Source: a virus. Taken from it: DNA of 35,054 nucleotides. The notes beneath the pieces were generated by a model. That model saw only the letters and a program-made list of their open reading frames with translations, was not told the origin of the DNA and ran no database searches. Location of the stretch: positions 1 to 35,054 of IMG/VR virus record IMGVR_UViG_3300031885_000068; one strand, 5' to 3'. A program made the position numbers and the translations under genes. This document shows positions 17,172 to 25,456 of the stretch, piece by piece (position 1 is the stretch's first letter; every line of letters starts with the position of its first letter).

Positions 17172-19432
17172 GAAATCACCATATCAGTTATCACAGCCTG
17201 CCTAGTGCCATCGGGTAATGTTTCAAACCTAGCAACCTTTGGTTTAGCTTCTGGCATTTGCACTGCGATTTGAATCGGTGGTAGATTAGCTTCTGCCGCG
17301 CTGGCCGGAGTTTCTGTTAATTGGGATTCAATGAGCGCCTTATCCGCTTCTCCCGCTTTGATCTTTAGCTCCTCAAGTTGTAGCCAGAAGTCATTTCGCT
17401 GCTTTTCAGCCTGTAACATCAACTCCTCTTTTTGTATCTGTAGTTTCTGCTGTTCAATTTGAGCGTCAGAAATTATTTGAGCCTCTTCTCTTGTCAAGTC
17501 GCGCTCGTGCTGCTGCAATTCCATTTGTTTAATCTGTAGTTGGTACTCGTTTTTCTCGTGCTGAATTGCCGTCTCATTTTGTAATTGTACTACTACCGGA
17601 TCTACTGGTGGAGGCGGTGGAGGTTGTTGTGCCGCTAGTTTCTGTTTCTCTAAGATGTCGCGCAATCCAATTTCTACCGAGTCCTCAACTCCACTACTGA
17701 TGTTAAATGATCGCATAAACATCAGTAGCATTTCAAGGAAAGACGGCGCCAATTCCGGAGCCTCCTTAAGACTTTGCATGGTCTGCTGTAGATATGGAGT
17801 AATGGAGTTGATAAATTCGGATACATTTTGTTTGTCGCGCCGCTCGTCGGCAATAATGGTGCTATCTGTTTCAATGTTAATCGCGTAGTCGCGCATAGTG
17901 TCGTTTTTAAGCAAATCAATGCAAGCGAAGTATTCCTCTTGTGTCATCTGCTCACTGAATCCGCCTGCGCCGGTCATGGCGTATAGGATTTCTGGCTCGA
18001 ATTGCTCTGCAACTATTTCAGCTTTAATGCGAATAGCATCACGCAAAAATTTCTGAAACTTACGCTGTTTTGATTTAAGTGTAACGTCAGCATATCCACT
18101 CTTAATATCCTGTGCTGAAGCGGTCTCGGTAGGATCCGAAACACCGCGCATCAAGTCTGATTGCCGGGTTACTTCATAATAAAGTTGTTTCGCGGTTTCA
18201 CGAGCACCTAGTAGCTGTTGCAACACGGTAATATGTTGCTCGATTGGCAAGAATCGCATAAGTTCAAGCCCACCGTTCTGCTGAAATGCCATCCAATTAG
18301 GAATGCCAACGATTATGTTATCGCCGCCTAAGAGTTGATCAAGCTTATCCTTAAGCTCTGCCGGGCAAGCTGCATTGGCACGAATGATCTTAACAATGGC
18401 GTCGATTCTGTCGGTGAGGCTATTAATTTCCTCTAGCTGATCTTGCGCCATGCAATACTCAGGTGTTGGCAACAACTCTTGAGGCGTAACAAAATCATAG
18501 ATTGTAGTGCTTGGAAAAAAGTTCTTCAGCCCTAGCGGATCGTCTTTTATCTCGATGGCTCCCTGATCATAGCCTGGACTAAAGTAGTAAACCTTCCGAT
18601 CTTCTAGATTCCAAATCTCGAACACTTCGGCTTTCTTATACCGTTTTTGTTCTTCTTTATTAATTTTTAGCCCGTTTAGGCCCTCAGGCTCTTTAGTTAA
18701 TTCAATGCTATCAGCTAATTTAGGCCAAAGTGTATTTAGTTCGGCCTTAGTGAAATAGTGGCGTCTAGCTTGCCAACGAATTTCATCTTTTGTGCGTGCT
18801 GGATTATGTAAAAAATCTTCGAAGCTGACATAATCGGTAATGGATTCCTGGCTTGTGATTTTCTCTACAGGCTCCCAAACAAAATAGCCCTGTTCATCTT
18901 GCTGCACCTCTTGGGGCTGGATCTGCCGGTTAAGAGCCTGTGACATGCCAGATTGCAACTCTTCCGGCAGTATCGGAATCCTCTCTTCGGTTTTTTCCTT
19001 CTTAAATTTATATCGCTCCCAAAATACAGCCCGGCCAGCTACTAAGAAATCATCTAGTGCCGACGTTGCCACTACCTCAAAGTCCTGATGGCAATCAAGA
19101 CTATATTCCGTGGCACGTTCTAAGATCTCGGCTGACATCCGCTTGATTCTATCACGGTCAGCATTTCGCCTACGCACATCCACCTTTGGCACGCTAGCGA
19201 AAACGCTTGGCTTCATCGTTTGCAAGCTAGACCAAAAGAGATTTACTTTTTTGTTACTATTGGCGCTGCCGTGTTTGCGATCATCTTTATAGATCTTATA
19301 AACCTCCGAAACTTTCTCTTGGCATCCAGACTGCCAATCTGTAGCTATGGCTATTTCGGTTTTTAAAAAGGCATAAAGCCCCTCGCCCTGTGTTAGTTCA
19401 CCATCTTGTAATTGATCTTTATCTTCTGCCAT
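17168..19432 (-). CDS. Portal protein
   Basis: The protein has 754 residues. The N-terminal helical region (AFLKTEIAIATDWQSGC), NKKVNLFWSSLQTMKPSVFASVPKVDVRRR, SYDYVSFEDFLHNPARTKDE-like and DQLEEINSLTDRIDAIVKIIRANAAC segments are typical of the large podovirus portal family. Residues about 610-710 form a Gln/Glu-rich coiled coil preceded by a PPPPPPVDP run. This may be the C-terminal barrel or crown projecting into the head. It is encoded immediately after the large terminase (TAAATG), the standard packaging order. It forms the dodecameric ring for DNA packaging and exit. Confidence 0.85.
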   Translation of the reverse strand: MAEDKDQLQDGELTQGEGLYAFLKTEIAIATDWQSGCQEKVSEVYKIYKDDRKHGSANSNKKVNLFWSSLQTMKPSVFASVPKVDVRRRNADRDRIKRMSAEILERATEYSLDCHQDFEVVATSALDDFLVAGRAVFWERYKFKKEKTEERIPILPEELQSGMSQALNRQIQPQEVQQDEQGYFVWEPVEKITSQESITDYVSFEDFLHNPARTKDEIRWQARRHYFTKAELNTLWPKLADSIELTKEPEGLNGLKINKEEQKRYKKAEVFEIWNLEDRKVYYFSPGYDQGAIEIKDDPLGLKNFFPSTTIYDFVTPQELLPTPEYCMAQDQLEEINSLTDRIDAIVKIIRANAACPAELKDKLDQLLGGDNIIVGIPNWMAFQQNGGLELMRFLPIEQHITVLQQLLGARETAKQLYYEVTRQSDLMRGVSDPTETASAQDIKSGYADVTLKSKQRKFQKFLRDAIRIKAEIVAEQFEPEILYAMTGAGGFSEQMTQEEYFACIDLLKNDTMRDYAINIETDSTIIADERRDKQNVSEFINSITPYLQQTMQSLKEAPELAPSFLEMLLMFMRSFNISSGVEDSVEIGLRDILEKQKLAAQQPPPPPPVDPVVVQLQNETAIQHEKNEYQLQIKQMELQQHERDLTREEAQIISDAQIEQQKLQIQKEELMLQAEKQRNDFWLQLEELKIKAGEADKALIESQLTETPASAAEANLPPIQIAVQMPEAKPKVARFETLPDGTRQAVITDMVIS

Positions 19433-20902
19433 TTAAATCCGTTTGTATTTACTGCCATTGCCGAGTGTTAACTTCAGCAAATCTTGTGCACTCAAATCTT
19501 GGAAACTGTCTTCCTTGGGTTTTGGAGCAGTTATCACATAAGGCCGCGACATCATGGCGTAGCGAGTTTCATCAGCTGCATGATCTTCACCTCGACTGTC
19601 CAGATCTTCCGGCTTATGCCTATCGTGTTGAAGGCTTGGAAATGTCCGAATCAGATCTACACAGCAATCGAACACCACAAACAGCGGATTGCCATCACTG
19701 CCGCGCTGCCTGATCTTAATCTGCTGCCAGCCTGGAATACGGCTATTGTCTGCCGGTCTGAATATGATCCCGTGATTAGCAAACACTTCAGCCTTTGAAG
19801 GGCCGCCATCGTGGATAAAAATACTAGGATCGGCTACGCTATAGCCGTAATCCTCACCCAAACTACGCTCTACAATGCCCCTAGCAACCTCAGGAACGGT
19901 CAAATCAAGCCCTATATTTGCTGACTTGGCTCCGTACCACTCCCGATACTTAATCAAGCAATCTGGAGGCAGGTAGACCTCTCTGACCTGTCTCTTTCTG
20001 TCAACCAGCGTTATAGCTTTGCCCTCGCTGACCGCGTACCATCCAACGCTAAAGGGCTTTGCGCTACCCCAATCTAATGATCTAAACCGCATCCAGTGCT
20101 TAGGTATCTCAAACGGCTCGCATACGAATAGCCGGTCCTTGAAATAGGCGCCCGCTATCATGTCCCAACGGCCATGTTTCCACGCTTCTACTAGCTCTTC
20201 ATTGCCAACCGCTTCAAGCCGGTTAAGGTATTGAGGATCTTTTGCTAGTCCTAGCTGGTTATCCTCAGCAAAACTCGGAATAAAACATCGCAACATTCCG
20301 CTGCGGGCATCTTGGATCAGGTGATAGCCTCCTGGATACTTATCCAGCTGAAAATGCTCCATTACTGCTTGATGCCCTGGCCCTCCAGGGTTAGCCGTGC
20401 ACCTAATGCGCTTATTAGGGATCTCGTAGTCAGCCCAGCGCAAGCAGCCTTTGAGCATGTGATAACCTTCAAGGCTAGGCCACTGTCCAAGCTCATCTAT
20501 GCCAATCCATGGGAAGGAATGCCCGTTGTAGCGGTAGAAGTCTTTAACCGACTCTAAAAACCTAAGTTTAAGACTTGCACCGTTAGCAAATACCCATTGC
20601 CTTTTACCTTCCTTCCACTCGCCGTTGACCTTAGGGAATAGCTGCAAGCTACGCCTTAGTATTTCCTCAAGCTCCGGATAGCTGGATCTGAATATGATGC
20701 CATGCCAGTGTTTATTATATTTCTCTAAATCACTAAGATAATCACCTAACAACCCGTCGGATTTGCCCCCAAACTTTGCTCCACCATAGAGCACCTCTGG
20801 AATTGACTTGCTGTACAGTAGTGCTGATTGCGGACCCTCTTGAGGCCACCAAACATAGGGTCTTTCTAATGAATCTGGGGTTTTGCAAATGTTGCTTGCC
20901 AT
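19433..20902 (-). CDS. terL: Terminase large subunit
   Basis: The protein has 489 residues. It has a Walker A-like loop GGAKFGGKS at residues 40-48, a Walker B IGIDE at about 133-137 and a coupling motif TANPGGPGH near 166-174. The nuclease half starts near RSLDWGSAKPFSVGWYA (first catalytic Asp about residue 275) and contains later acidic residues around DLDSRGEDHAADETRYAM. It cuts and pumps DNA into the procapsid using ATP, acting at the portal. The start overlaps the small subunit gene by 37 bases. Family signature and location leave little doubt. Confidence 0.92.
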   Translation of the reverse strand: MASNICKTPDSLERPYVWWPQEGPQSALLYSKSIPEVLYGGAKFGGKSDGLLGDYLSDLEKYNKHWHGIIFRSSYPELEEILRRSLQLFPKVNGEWKEGKRQWVFANGASLKLRFLESVKDFYRYNGHSFPWIGIDELGQWPSLEGYHMLKGCLRWADYEIPNKRIRCTANPGGPGHQAVMEHFQLDKYPGGYHLIQDARSGMLRCFIPSFAEDNQLGLAKDPQYLNRLEAVGNEELVEAWKHGRWDMIAGAYFKDRLFVCEPFEIPKHWMRFRSLDWGSAKPFSVGWYAVSEGKAITLVDRKRQVREVYLPPDCLIKYREWYGAKSANIGLDLTVPEVARGIVERSLGEDYGYSVADPSIFIHDGGPSKAEVFANHGIIFRPADNSRIPGWQQIKIRQRGSDGNPLFVVFDCCVDLIRTFPSLQHDRHKPEDLDSRGEDHAADETRYAMMSRPYVITAPKPKEDSFQDLSAQDLLKLTLGNGSKYKRI

Positions 20903-21276
20903 TCTTCTGGACTCAGTGCCTTAAATTCAGGAGTTGGATGCTTATGCGCTATCTCTCCGGAGTGTTCGAGTTCAAGTCTGTCAGTTTCGCGCCAGTGCAA
21001 TTGTGTTTTACACCAGAAAATTGCGGCGACCGGGTTATCTCCTCGGCTAGCCAATCTAAAAAGGTTAGACAGTACGGCACCGTTAGCCTCTTCCTTAGCC
21101 GTATCAATTTCTCTTTTATAATGTAAATTTAATGTTACGTGGCTAATACCTAAGATCTTAGCTATAGTTCGCTTATCTAAGCCTCTAATTGCTAAAATCT
21201 TGGCCTTTTTCAGATCATTATCATTCGGTATGTATTTCGGTCTGCCTCTCGGCTTTTTTTCTTCTTCAATCGCCAT
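20866..21276 (-). CDS. terS: Terminase small subunit
   Basis: The protein has 136 residues. The N-terminal basic GRPKYIPNDNDLKKAKILAIRGL leads into a helix-turn-helix (KRTIAKILGISHVTLNLHYKR, about residues 36-56). NPVAAIFWCKTQLHWRETD follows, the A-x-F-W-x-K-x-x-x-x-W-R-E pattern found in small terminase subunits of this class. It recognises the packaging site and recruits the large subunit. The ATG overlaps the end of the ParB-methyltransferase gene by 11 bases. Confidence 0.8.
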   Translation of the reverse strand: MAIEEEKKPRGRPKYIPNDNDLKKAKILAIRGLDKRTIAKILGISHVTLNLHYKREIDTAKEEANGAVLSNLFRLASRGDNPVAAIFWCKTQLHWRETDRLELEHSGEIAHKHPTPEFKALSPEEWQATFAKPQIH

Positions 21277-22465
21277 TTAAGCTCTTAATAAATGTGATAA
21301 TATATTCATGACATTTAACCGTCCGACGGTTATTATATGCGCCACGTCGTATCCGAATTGCCTGACTTAAAACTTCCGCTACGACAAAATCATGTAAAGC
21401 AAATCCAACCGACATCCCCCAGTCAATTACATGCTTTTGAATTGGAAGGAGACAGCCCTCTTCCCTTTTATCATTTATAGTTATAACGCATAAATTATTC
21501 GGCTTTAGCACTCTAAAATTTTCAGCCATCAATTGCTTAAACTTGACGCCGAATGAACTAAAATCTGAATCGGCCACATCCGAGGGAAGCCCACTATATT
21601 TCTCTTGATCCATAAACGGCGGATTGCAGTACACAAAATCAAAAGTATTTTCGGGAAAATCGAGAGCTAACCCGTTCATTTCCCGCACCTCTACCTGTCC
21701 CTTTCCAGGTGTCGCCTCCAATTGTCGCCGACTATGATCTAGTGCGACATTCCAGATGTCGACGCCCACACCGCTATATCCCCAAAGTTTTGCAGAGCTG
21801 CCAAATGTAGACCAACCGCAGCAATTTTCTAAAAAGTAATCCCCCGTCCGCATATATGTAGTAATAACTCGTTGGATCTCCTCTAAATTTGTTTTGCTGT
21901 ATTTTGCTCGAATGAGATTATGCGGGTCTTGAATAGGTAAATCGATCATATATGGAAATAGTTTTGCGTTTTCTGGAACTATATCTTTCCAAAAAGAAGC
22001 CAAGCTATAACCACACAATTCCCCGATTCCATCGCCGACTTGTGCGTCAAATGTTTTCTCCGGATCCCATCTGATGTGGCCTAATTTCGCGGTTAGTGTA
22101 TCTAGCCCCCAATCGGCAAGGTTAAGCCCGTTATCCTCTAAAAAGCCTAGGTCTAGCTCCAGGTTATTAAACGCCCAAGTGCTATCATTTTGCAGCTTGT
22201 TATCTAAGATTCGATAGGCTTTGATCTGTAGCTCGGTTAGGTTCTCTTTGCGAACTACTGGCACCTTAGCAAGGCTAAGTTTCTTAGCTGCCAGATATCT
22301 GCCATGCCCGGCAATGATAGTGTTTGCTTTATCAATAACTATCGGCTGGTTAAAGCCAAACTCTTTGATACTATTAGCAATCCAGTTGATCTGCTCCTCT
22401 GAGTGATTGCGGCTATTGAACTCATAAGGGATTAACTCGCTAATGTGCAGCTCTGCAATATCCAC
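21266..22465 (-). CDS. ParB-like domain fused to DNA methyltransferase
   Basis: The protein has 399 residues. Residues about 1-100 are a ParB/Srx domain: FNSRNHSEEQINWIANSI and the nucleotide-binding-type motif AGHGRYLAAKKL at 52-63. The remainder is a SAM-dependent methyltransferase with FLENCCGWST at 211-220, GVGVDIW at 232-238 and the catalytic NPPF at 281-284, the amino-methyltransferase motif expected for N6-adenine or N4-cytosine. Such fusions are common beside phage terminases. The start is GTG, overlapping a tiny upstream reading frame as TAGTG. It may protect phage DNA or mark packaging sites; no paired restriction enzyme is seen. Confidence 0.8.
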   Translation of the reverse strand: MDIAELHISELIPYEFNSRNHSEEQINWIANSIKEFGFNQPIVIDKANTIIAGHGRYLAAKKLSLAKVPVVRKENLTELQIKAYRILDNKLQNDSTWAFNNLELDLGFLEDNGLNLADWGLDTLTAKLGHIRWDPEKTFDAQVGDGIGELCGYSLASFWKDIVPENAKLFPYMIDLPIQDPHNLIRAKYSKTNLEEIQRVITTYMRTGDYFLENCCGWSTFGSSAKLWGYSGVGVDIWNVALDHSRRQLEATPGKGQVEVREMNGLALDFPENTFDFVYCNPPFMDQEKYSGLPSDVADSDFSSFGVKFKQLMAENFRVLKPNNLCVITINDKREEGCLLPIQKHVIDWGMSVGFALHDFVVAEVLSQAIRIRRGAYNNRRTVKCHEYIITFIKSLNGD

Positions 22466-22500
22466 TATCTCTTTTTCCCTTTGCCCTTCTTACATGCCAT
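22465..22500 (-). CDS. Possible 11-aa Lys-rich leader peptide
   Basis: ATG at 22500 opens MACKKGKGKKR followed by TAG, whose G is also the first base of the GTG start of the ParB-methyltransferase gene (TAGTG). It lies 2 bases after the stop of the upstream HTH gene, filling the gap exactly. Translation would couple the two genes. The product is too short for any family judgement, so it may simply be a coupling device or chance. Confidence 0.3.
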   Translation of the reverse strand: MACKKGKGKKR

Positions 22501-22502
22501 AA

Positions 22503-22919
22503 CTATTCATCTTTATTAACTTTTAAAATGTTTCTGCGCTGCAAATCTTCGTGCAAATCGTCTTTTATCCGCCTAAGCAACCGATAGGCTGTGCGTTCGC
22601 TGATGTGAATCAACTTTGCAGCGTCTCGCGGATGGAGACGGCTACCGAATGGCCGACCCAGTTCACAGAGATTAAATATCAATCTTGCATCGCGGGAATT
22701 ATTTGAGAGAGCGCCATAAATGCTATTCAAAATCTCACAAAATAGCCGCTGTGGATGTTCGGTTGAAAAGTCCTCGGGCAAATACGAACCGCCAGAGTGA
22801 GGTTCAAATGGGTTAAAGCTCCGACATCTGGCCGGATTGTTTGTCAAAAACCACGATAGAACCGAACCGAGCGTAACAAACATAGTGGCTATTGCACTCT
22901 CAGTATGAATAAAAAGCAT
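22503..22919 (-). CDS. Helix-turn-helix protein, candidate late-gene activator
   Basis: The protein has 138 residues. A C-terminal HTH (RDAAKLIHISERTAYRLLRRIKDDL, about residues 99-123) resembles sigma region 4 and late-regulator HTHs, and the C-terminus is charged. The N-terminal 30 residues are hydrophobic and odd (ATMFVTLGSVLSWFL), so the true start could be further in. The gene stands alone at the switch from early genes to the methyltransferase-terminase late block, the usual place of a phage late regulator. This role is inferred from position only. Confidence 0.5.
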   Translation of the reverse strand: MLFIHTESAIATMFVTLGSVLSWFLTNNPARCRSFNPFEPHSGGSYLPEDFSTEHPQRLFCEILNSIYGALSNNSRDARLIFNLCELGRPFGSRLHPRDAAKLIHISERTAYRLLRRIKDDLHEDLQRRNILKVNKDE

Positions 22920-22947
22920 AGATTCTCTGCCAAGTCAACATGCTTTA

Positions 22948-23172
22948 TCAACTTCCATTAATCACTAACCTTCTAATTATCGATTCGAGTTCAGGGTTTT
23001 TCATTAGCTCTTCCCAAATTAATTTTTCTGCTAAAGCAAGTTTATCTTTAATTAAATCCCTCAACTTAGTGCCGTCCTTATTTAAGAACATTTCTCTTTC
23101 CGTTAGCCAAATAACGGCCTCAACAACTCGCGCATCACGTGGATCGCGAACCATTACATTTAACTCTTTCAC
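22948..23172 (-). CDS. Small charged helical protein
   Basis: The protein has 74 residues, starting at GTG (CGGGGTGGTAAGTG gives a purine-rich site) and sharing GTGA with the stop of a 19-residue reading frame upstream. The short N-terminal strand MKELNVMVRDPRDARVVEAV, with helices after it (KLRDLIKDKLALAEKLIWEEL), could be a DNA-binding ribbon-helix type fold, but no defining residues are clear. Unknown function. Confidence 0.5.
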   Translation of the reverse strand: MKELNVMVRDPRDARVVEAVIWLTEREMFLNKDGTKLRDLIKDKLALAEKLIWEELMKNPELESIIRRLVINGS

Positions 23173-23228
23173 TTACCACCCCGCCCGTTTTGGAAACCTG
23201 GCTTTATCCAGTTGCTCCCGTTGTGCAT
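23169..23228 (-). CDS. Possible 19-aa peptide between coupled genes
   Basis: ATG at 23228 follows GGTGGAGTAAT at the end of the upstream gene. It encodes MHNGSNWIKPGFQNGRGGK and ends at a TGA overlapping the GTG start of the downstream gene. The overlap arrangement matches the other junctions in this genome. Its shortness leaves real translation uncertain. Confidence 0.3.
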   Translation of the reverse strand: MHNGSNWIKPGFQNGRGGK

Positions 23229-23229
23229 A

Positions 23230-23808
23230 TTACTCCACCCAGAAGCGAACCGTTAGCGGCCTCTGCGGTTTTTCATCTCCGTATTGATCGGGGAAAGCCT
23301 TATTCCAGAGTGAAGGTAAAGATCCTTCGAAATAAATCCCGCCGAAGCCGACCATTGAGAAAGCTTCGTGCAAATCGTAATCAATAAGCCTCTGAATCGG
23401 ATCGTGCGGAGATCTTCCGATCCGCTGCCGACTGAACCAATATGTATCGAAACACGGAGATCCAAAATCAATATAGCCGCGATCCGGCTTGGCTCTAGTT
23501 CTAACCTCGCACACTTCCCAGTGCCCTTGTTGATAGACTTTTTTCTTTGCATCTTCTAAAATAGCTGACCATATTGTTTCCGACCGCTGCCAGTCTTGCC
23601 TTAGCCTCAGTACGGTGCCATCAGAATCGAAAGGTGCAAACGCCACCACCCTATTCCATTTACCTACATGGTCTAAGTATTCTCCATCACATTGGACTCC
23701 AAACTTAAAAGCCTCCTGCATCCATTCCGGGCAAAACATTAGCGGCCTAATGTTATCTTTCAATTCTAGGATCTGTGCATTACTTAAATTCTCATACCAG
23801 TTACTCAT
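23230..23808 (-). CDS. Unknown Trp-rich protein
   Basis: The protein has 192 residues, with unusually many Trp, Phe and Tyr (WYENL, CPEWMQEAF, WNRVVAFAPF, YWFSRQRIG, VRFWVE). SD GGAGG lies before ATG (CGGAGGTTTAAAATG). No signal peptide or membrane helix. The aromatic content and the DYDLHEAFSMVGFGGIYFEGS segment do not match a family I can name. It lies in the block of early accessory genes. Confidence 0.45.
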   Translation of the reverse strand: MSNWYENLSNAQILELKDNIRPLMFCPEWMQEAFKFGVQCDGEYLDHVGKWNRVVAFAPFDSDGTVLRLRQDWQRSETIWSAILEDAKKKVYQQGHWEVCEVRTRAKPDRGYIDFGSPCFDTYWFSRQRIGRSPHDPIQRLIDYDLHEAFSMVGFGGIYFEGSLPSLWNKAFPDQYGDEKPQRPLTVRFWVE

Positions 23809-23809
23809 T

Positions 23810-24091
23810 TTAAACCTCCGTTACTTTGACTTTTTTAATTTCGATATGCCTACCTCTCATTTTCCACATATTTGCAAAACGCTGTAGGGGATCAAACGCA
23901 ATGAGCTGGCCATTGTCGATCACCGCCCACATAGTCCAGCTTCGTTTTTTCTTAGATAATTTCGGTACAGTTACCATCGTCTGTGTTGGGATACTAGTTT
24001 TTATAGAAGCAAGGGAAACATTATCCGGTGCCCACCGGTCCTCAAAGTCGAGCAATCGTTTTGCTGTTGAGTGTTTACTTTTCTTTTTCAC
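23810..24091 (-). CDS. Small basic unknown protein
   Basis: The protein has 93 residues, starting at GTG with MKKKSKHSTAKRLLDFEDRW. The start lies 17 bases inside the upstream gene. Strongly basic at the N-terminus and C-terminus (RGRHIEIKKVKVTEV), with an aromatic core (SWTMWAVIDNGQLIAFDPLQ). The first 16 bases after the first base of the start codon are identical to those of the gene before it, which marks a repeated gene-junction sequence. Function unknown. Confidence 0.5.
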   Translation of the reverse strand: MKKKSKHSTAKRLLDFEDRWAPDNVSLASIKTSIPTQTMVTVPKLSKKKRSWTMWAVIDNGQLIAFDPLQRFANMWKMRGRHIEIKKVKVTEV

Positions 24092-24365
24092 TTATTCTTT
24101 TCCCCGATAAAATCTCTGCTTCTTCTTTGGAGCCGCCGCGGTTCTCGCTTGAGATGCCGTGTTTGTGGCGAAGCGCTAATACTGACAGATCATCTTCTTC
24201 AAGAAAACAGTGCCCGCACCACGGACAAAAAGAGATCAAAGGTAGGCCCGTGCCAATACGTTGCCCGTTGCTCCAGACTACTGCCCCGTACCCCTCGTTA
24301 TCAGTGCCGCTACATCCAGCTCGATAAAAGTTCTCACAGCAACAATTATTACTTTTCTTTTTCAT
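24075..24365 (-). CDS. Small Cys-rich protein with zinc-ribbon-like motif
   Basis: The protein has 96 residues from MKKKSNNCCCENFYRAGCSG. Cys residues at about 8, 9, 10 and 18 pair with CPWCGHC at 47-53, suggesting a zinc ribbon or a four-Cys zinc site. The second half is charged (ALRHKHGISSENRGGSKEEA). The ATG lies within the closing codons of the upstream gene (17-base overlap). It may bind nucleic acid or a host protein; this is inferred only from the Cys pattern. Confidence 0.55.
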   Translation of the reverse strand: MKKKSNNCCCENFYRAGCSGTDNEGYGAVVWSNGQRIGTGLPLISFCPWCGHCFLEEDDLSVLALRHKHGISSENRGGSKEEAEILSGKRISEKEK

Positions 24366-24579
24366 CTTCCTCAATCTTGGTTAGCGCGCACAACAATTCC
24401 CGCGATGCTGGGGAGTAGACAGTTGCGCATCGAACATTCCCGTCCATCCACTCTAGAGCATATTTTGCACCTGCTTTAAATGCCCCTCTGGTTGTAGTTT
24501 GTGGGACATCCAGGCCAAACTCTGCTTCGATTTTCGCTATCCAATCGTTAGCCGCTTTTTCCAGCTCACTTTTTCTCAT
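24349..24579 (-). CDS. Paralogue B of a small duplicated early protein
   Basis: The protein has 76 residues from MRKSELEKAANDW. The start was chosen because the sequence aligns with the neighbouring gene from its own first residue: KSELEKAA against KSELEKTA, FKAGAKYALEWM against FQAGARWALEWV, and an IEEDEKEK end against IEEDEKK. The frame is open further upstream but those codons lie in the neighbour. Tandem duplication is the simplest origin. The A-G-A-K/R-x-A-L-E-W segment is a conserved helix. Function unknown. Confidence 0.6.
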   Translation of the reverse strand: MRKSELEKAANDWIAKIEAEFGLDVPQTTTRGAFKAGAKYALEWMDGNVRCATVYSPASRELLCALTKIEEDEKEK

Positions 24580-24829
24580 CTTCCTCAATCTCCAAATCTT
24601 TAGACTCAATGCTTCGAATGTCCACATTCTCGCCGTAGCCGTAGCTCTCTTCCTGCACCCACTCCAGCGCCCACCTTGCGCCTGCTTGGAATGATTTAAC
24701 ATTGTCTGGGTTAGGGTGTTTGATCCCCGTCAGTAGTGGGCCAACACTCCCGACTACAGCATCGTACATTACCAAGTTGTTATCAAAGCAAAATTCTCTA
24801 GCCGTTTTTTCGAGTTCAGATTTTTTCAC
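24566..24829 (-). CDS. Paralogue A of a small duplicated early protein
   Basis: The protein has 87 residues, starting at GTG 24829 (AAGGAATCCTGTG) and overlapping the upstream gene by 14 bases. The opening MKKSELEKTAREFCFDNNL, the FQAGARWALEWVQEE helix and the IEEDEKK end match the following gene (paralogue B). It has an extra NPDNVKS-type loop. The duplication and the conserved A-L-E-W core suggest two versions of the same factor, perhaps varying in target. No known family is recognised. Confidence 0.6.
   Translation of the reverse strand: MKKSELEKTAREFCFDNNLVMYDAVVGSVGPLLTGIKHPNPDNVKSFQAGARWALEWVQEESYGYGENVDIRSIESKDLEIEEDEKK
24576..24591. repeat. Gene-junction repeat (copy of 24362-24377)
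   Basis: TCATCTTCCTCAATCT occurs at 24576-24591 and at 24362-24377, 214 bases apart. Both copies cover the end of one gene (coding IEEDE) and the ATG of the next. A second 16-base identity, TGAAAAAGAAAAGTAA on the minus strand, occurs at 24364-24349 and 24090-24075, again over stop/start junctions. The repeats flank whole genes, as expected after tandem duplication or junction-directed exchange. Confidence 0.7.
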
Positions 24830-25166
24830 AGGATTCCTTTTTTGAAAGCATATCGACAACGCCTTGCACTAAAATTAAATCGCTATCAGCTAAACTGGCT
24901 ATCCTCGCCGCTATCGCTTCTCTCTTGTTTAGCTTCCGCACCTTTTCATGCGGCTTTGGCACTTCTTCATAGCGTAGATTTCGCCCCTCCGCTCTAGTAA
25001 GCCGATATTCTCTGCAAGACATCTCGATCATGTCGCACTCATCAAGTGATTTGTCGAAGCAATTATCAGGAATAATTAACTCTCGATAGATTACCGGGCG
25101 CGCTTCATCCGTTTGGATTTCTTTTGTGCAATTATCTGCTGTGATAAGCCGGGCGTTAAATTTCAC
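24816..25166 (-). CDS. Unknown early protein
   Basis: The protein has 116 residues from GTG at 25166 (GGGGTGGTAGTG; the stop of the upstream gene overlaps as TAGTG). A beta-rich start MKFNARLITADN is followed by Cys/Asp-containing PDNCFDKSLDECDMIEMSC and a charged helical C-terminus (KLNKREAIAARIASLADSDLIL). No recognisable domain. It is part of the string of overlapping early genes. Confidence 0.5.
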   Translation of the reverse strand: MKFNARLITADNCTKEIQTDEARPVIYRELIIPDNCFDKSLDECDMIEMSCREYRLTRAEGRNLRYEEVPKPHEKVRKLNKREAIAARIASLADSDLILVQGVVDMLSKKESCEKI

Positions 25167-25456
25167 TACCACCCCTTTTGTCGTCTTGGCAGTTTCTCGC
25201 TTGAAAGATCATCGATAAATTCCTTGTGCGGTAAGCCTTCGACTTTATTTTTTTGTACATCCAAGCAGTACAGATCTAAATACCTGTTAATTAGATCTGG
25301 ATTCTCCTTGAGCATGTTTGTTAAAATTCTAGCAGTACGCGCTTGGAATTCTTTGGACGCGTTACACTCCCAATAACGTAATCCTGATAGTGCCATCACA
25401 GCAGCGATGTCGTACTGTCGAGTTTTAAATTCTTTAGGAACGTGAAAATCTGTCAT
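25166..25456 (-). CDS. Unknown early protein
   Basis: The protein has 96 residues. The start ATG at 25456 overlaps the stop of the 43-residue membrane protein (ATGA) and is preceded by a GAGGGG site. It opens MTDFHVPKEFKTRQYDIAAVM, then has mixed helices (FQARTARILTNMLKENPDL). It ends in basic LPRRQKGW. No motif recognised. Confidence 0.5.
   Translation of the reverse strand: MTDFHVPKEFKTRQYDIAAVMALSGLRYWECNASKEFQARTARILTNMLKENPDLINRYLDLYCLDVQKNKVEGLPHKEFIDDLSSEKLPRRQKGW

Noticed and set aside
23826-24110. Plus-strand frames with hydrophobic segments around 23.8-24.4 kb
   Set aside because: Hydrophobicity comes from reading opposite Lys/Glu-rich genes; no start signals, and the minus genes have paralogy and coupling evidence.
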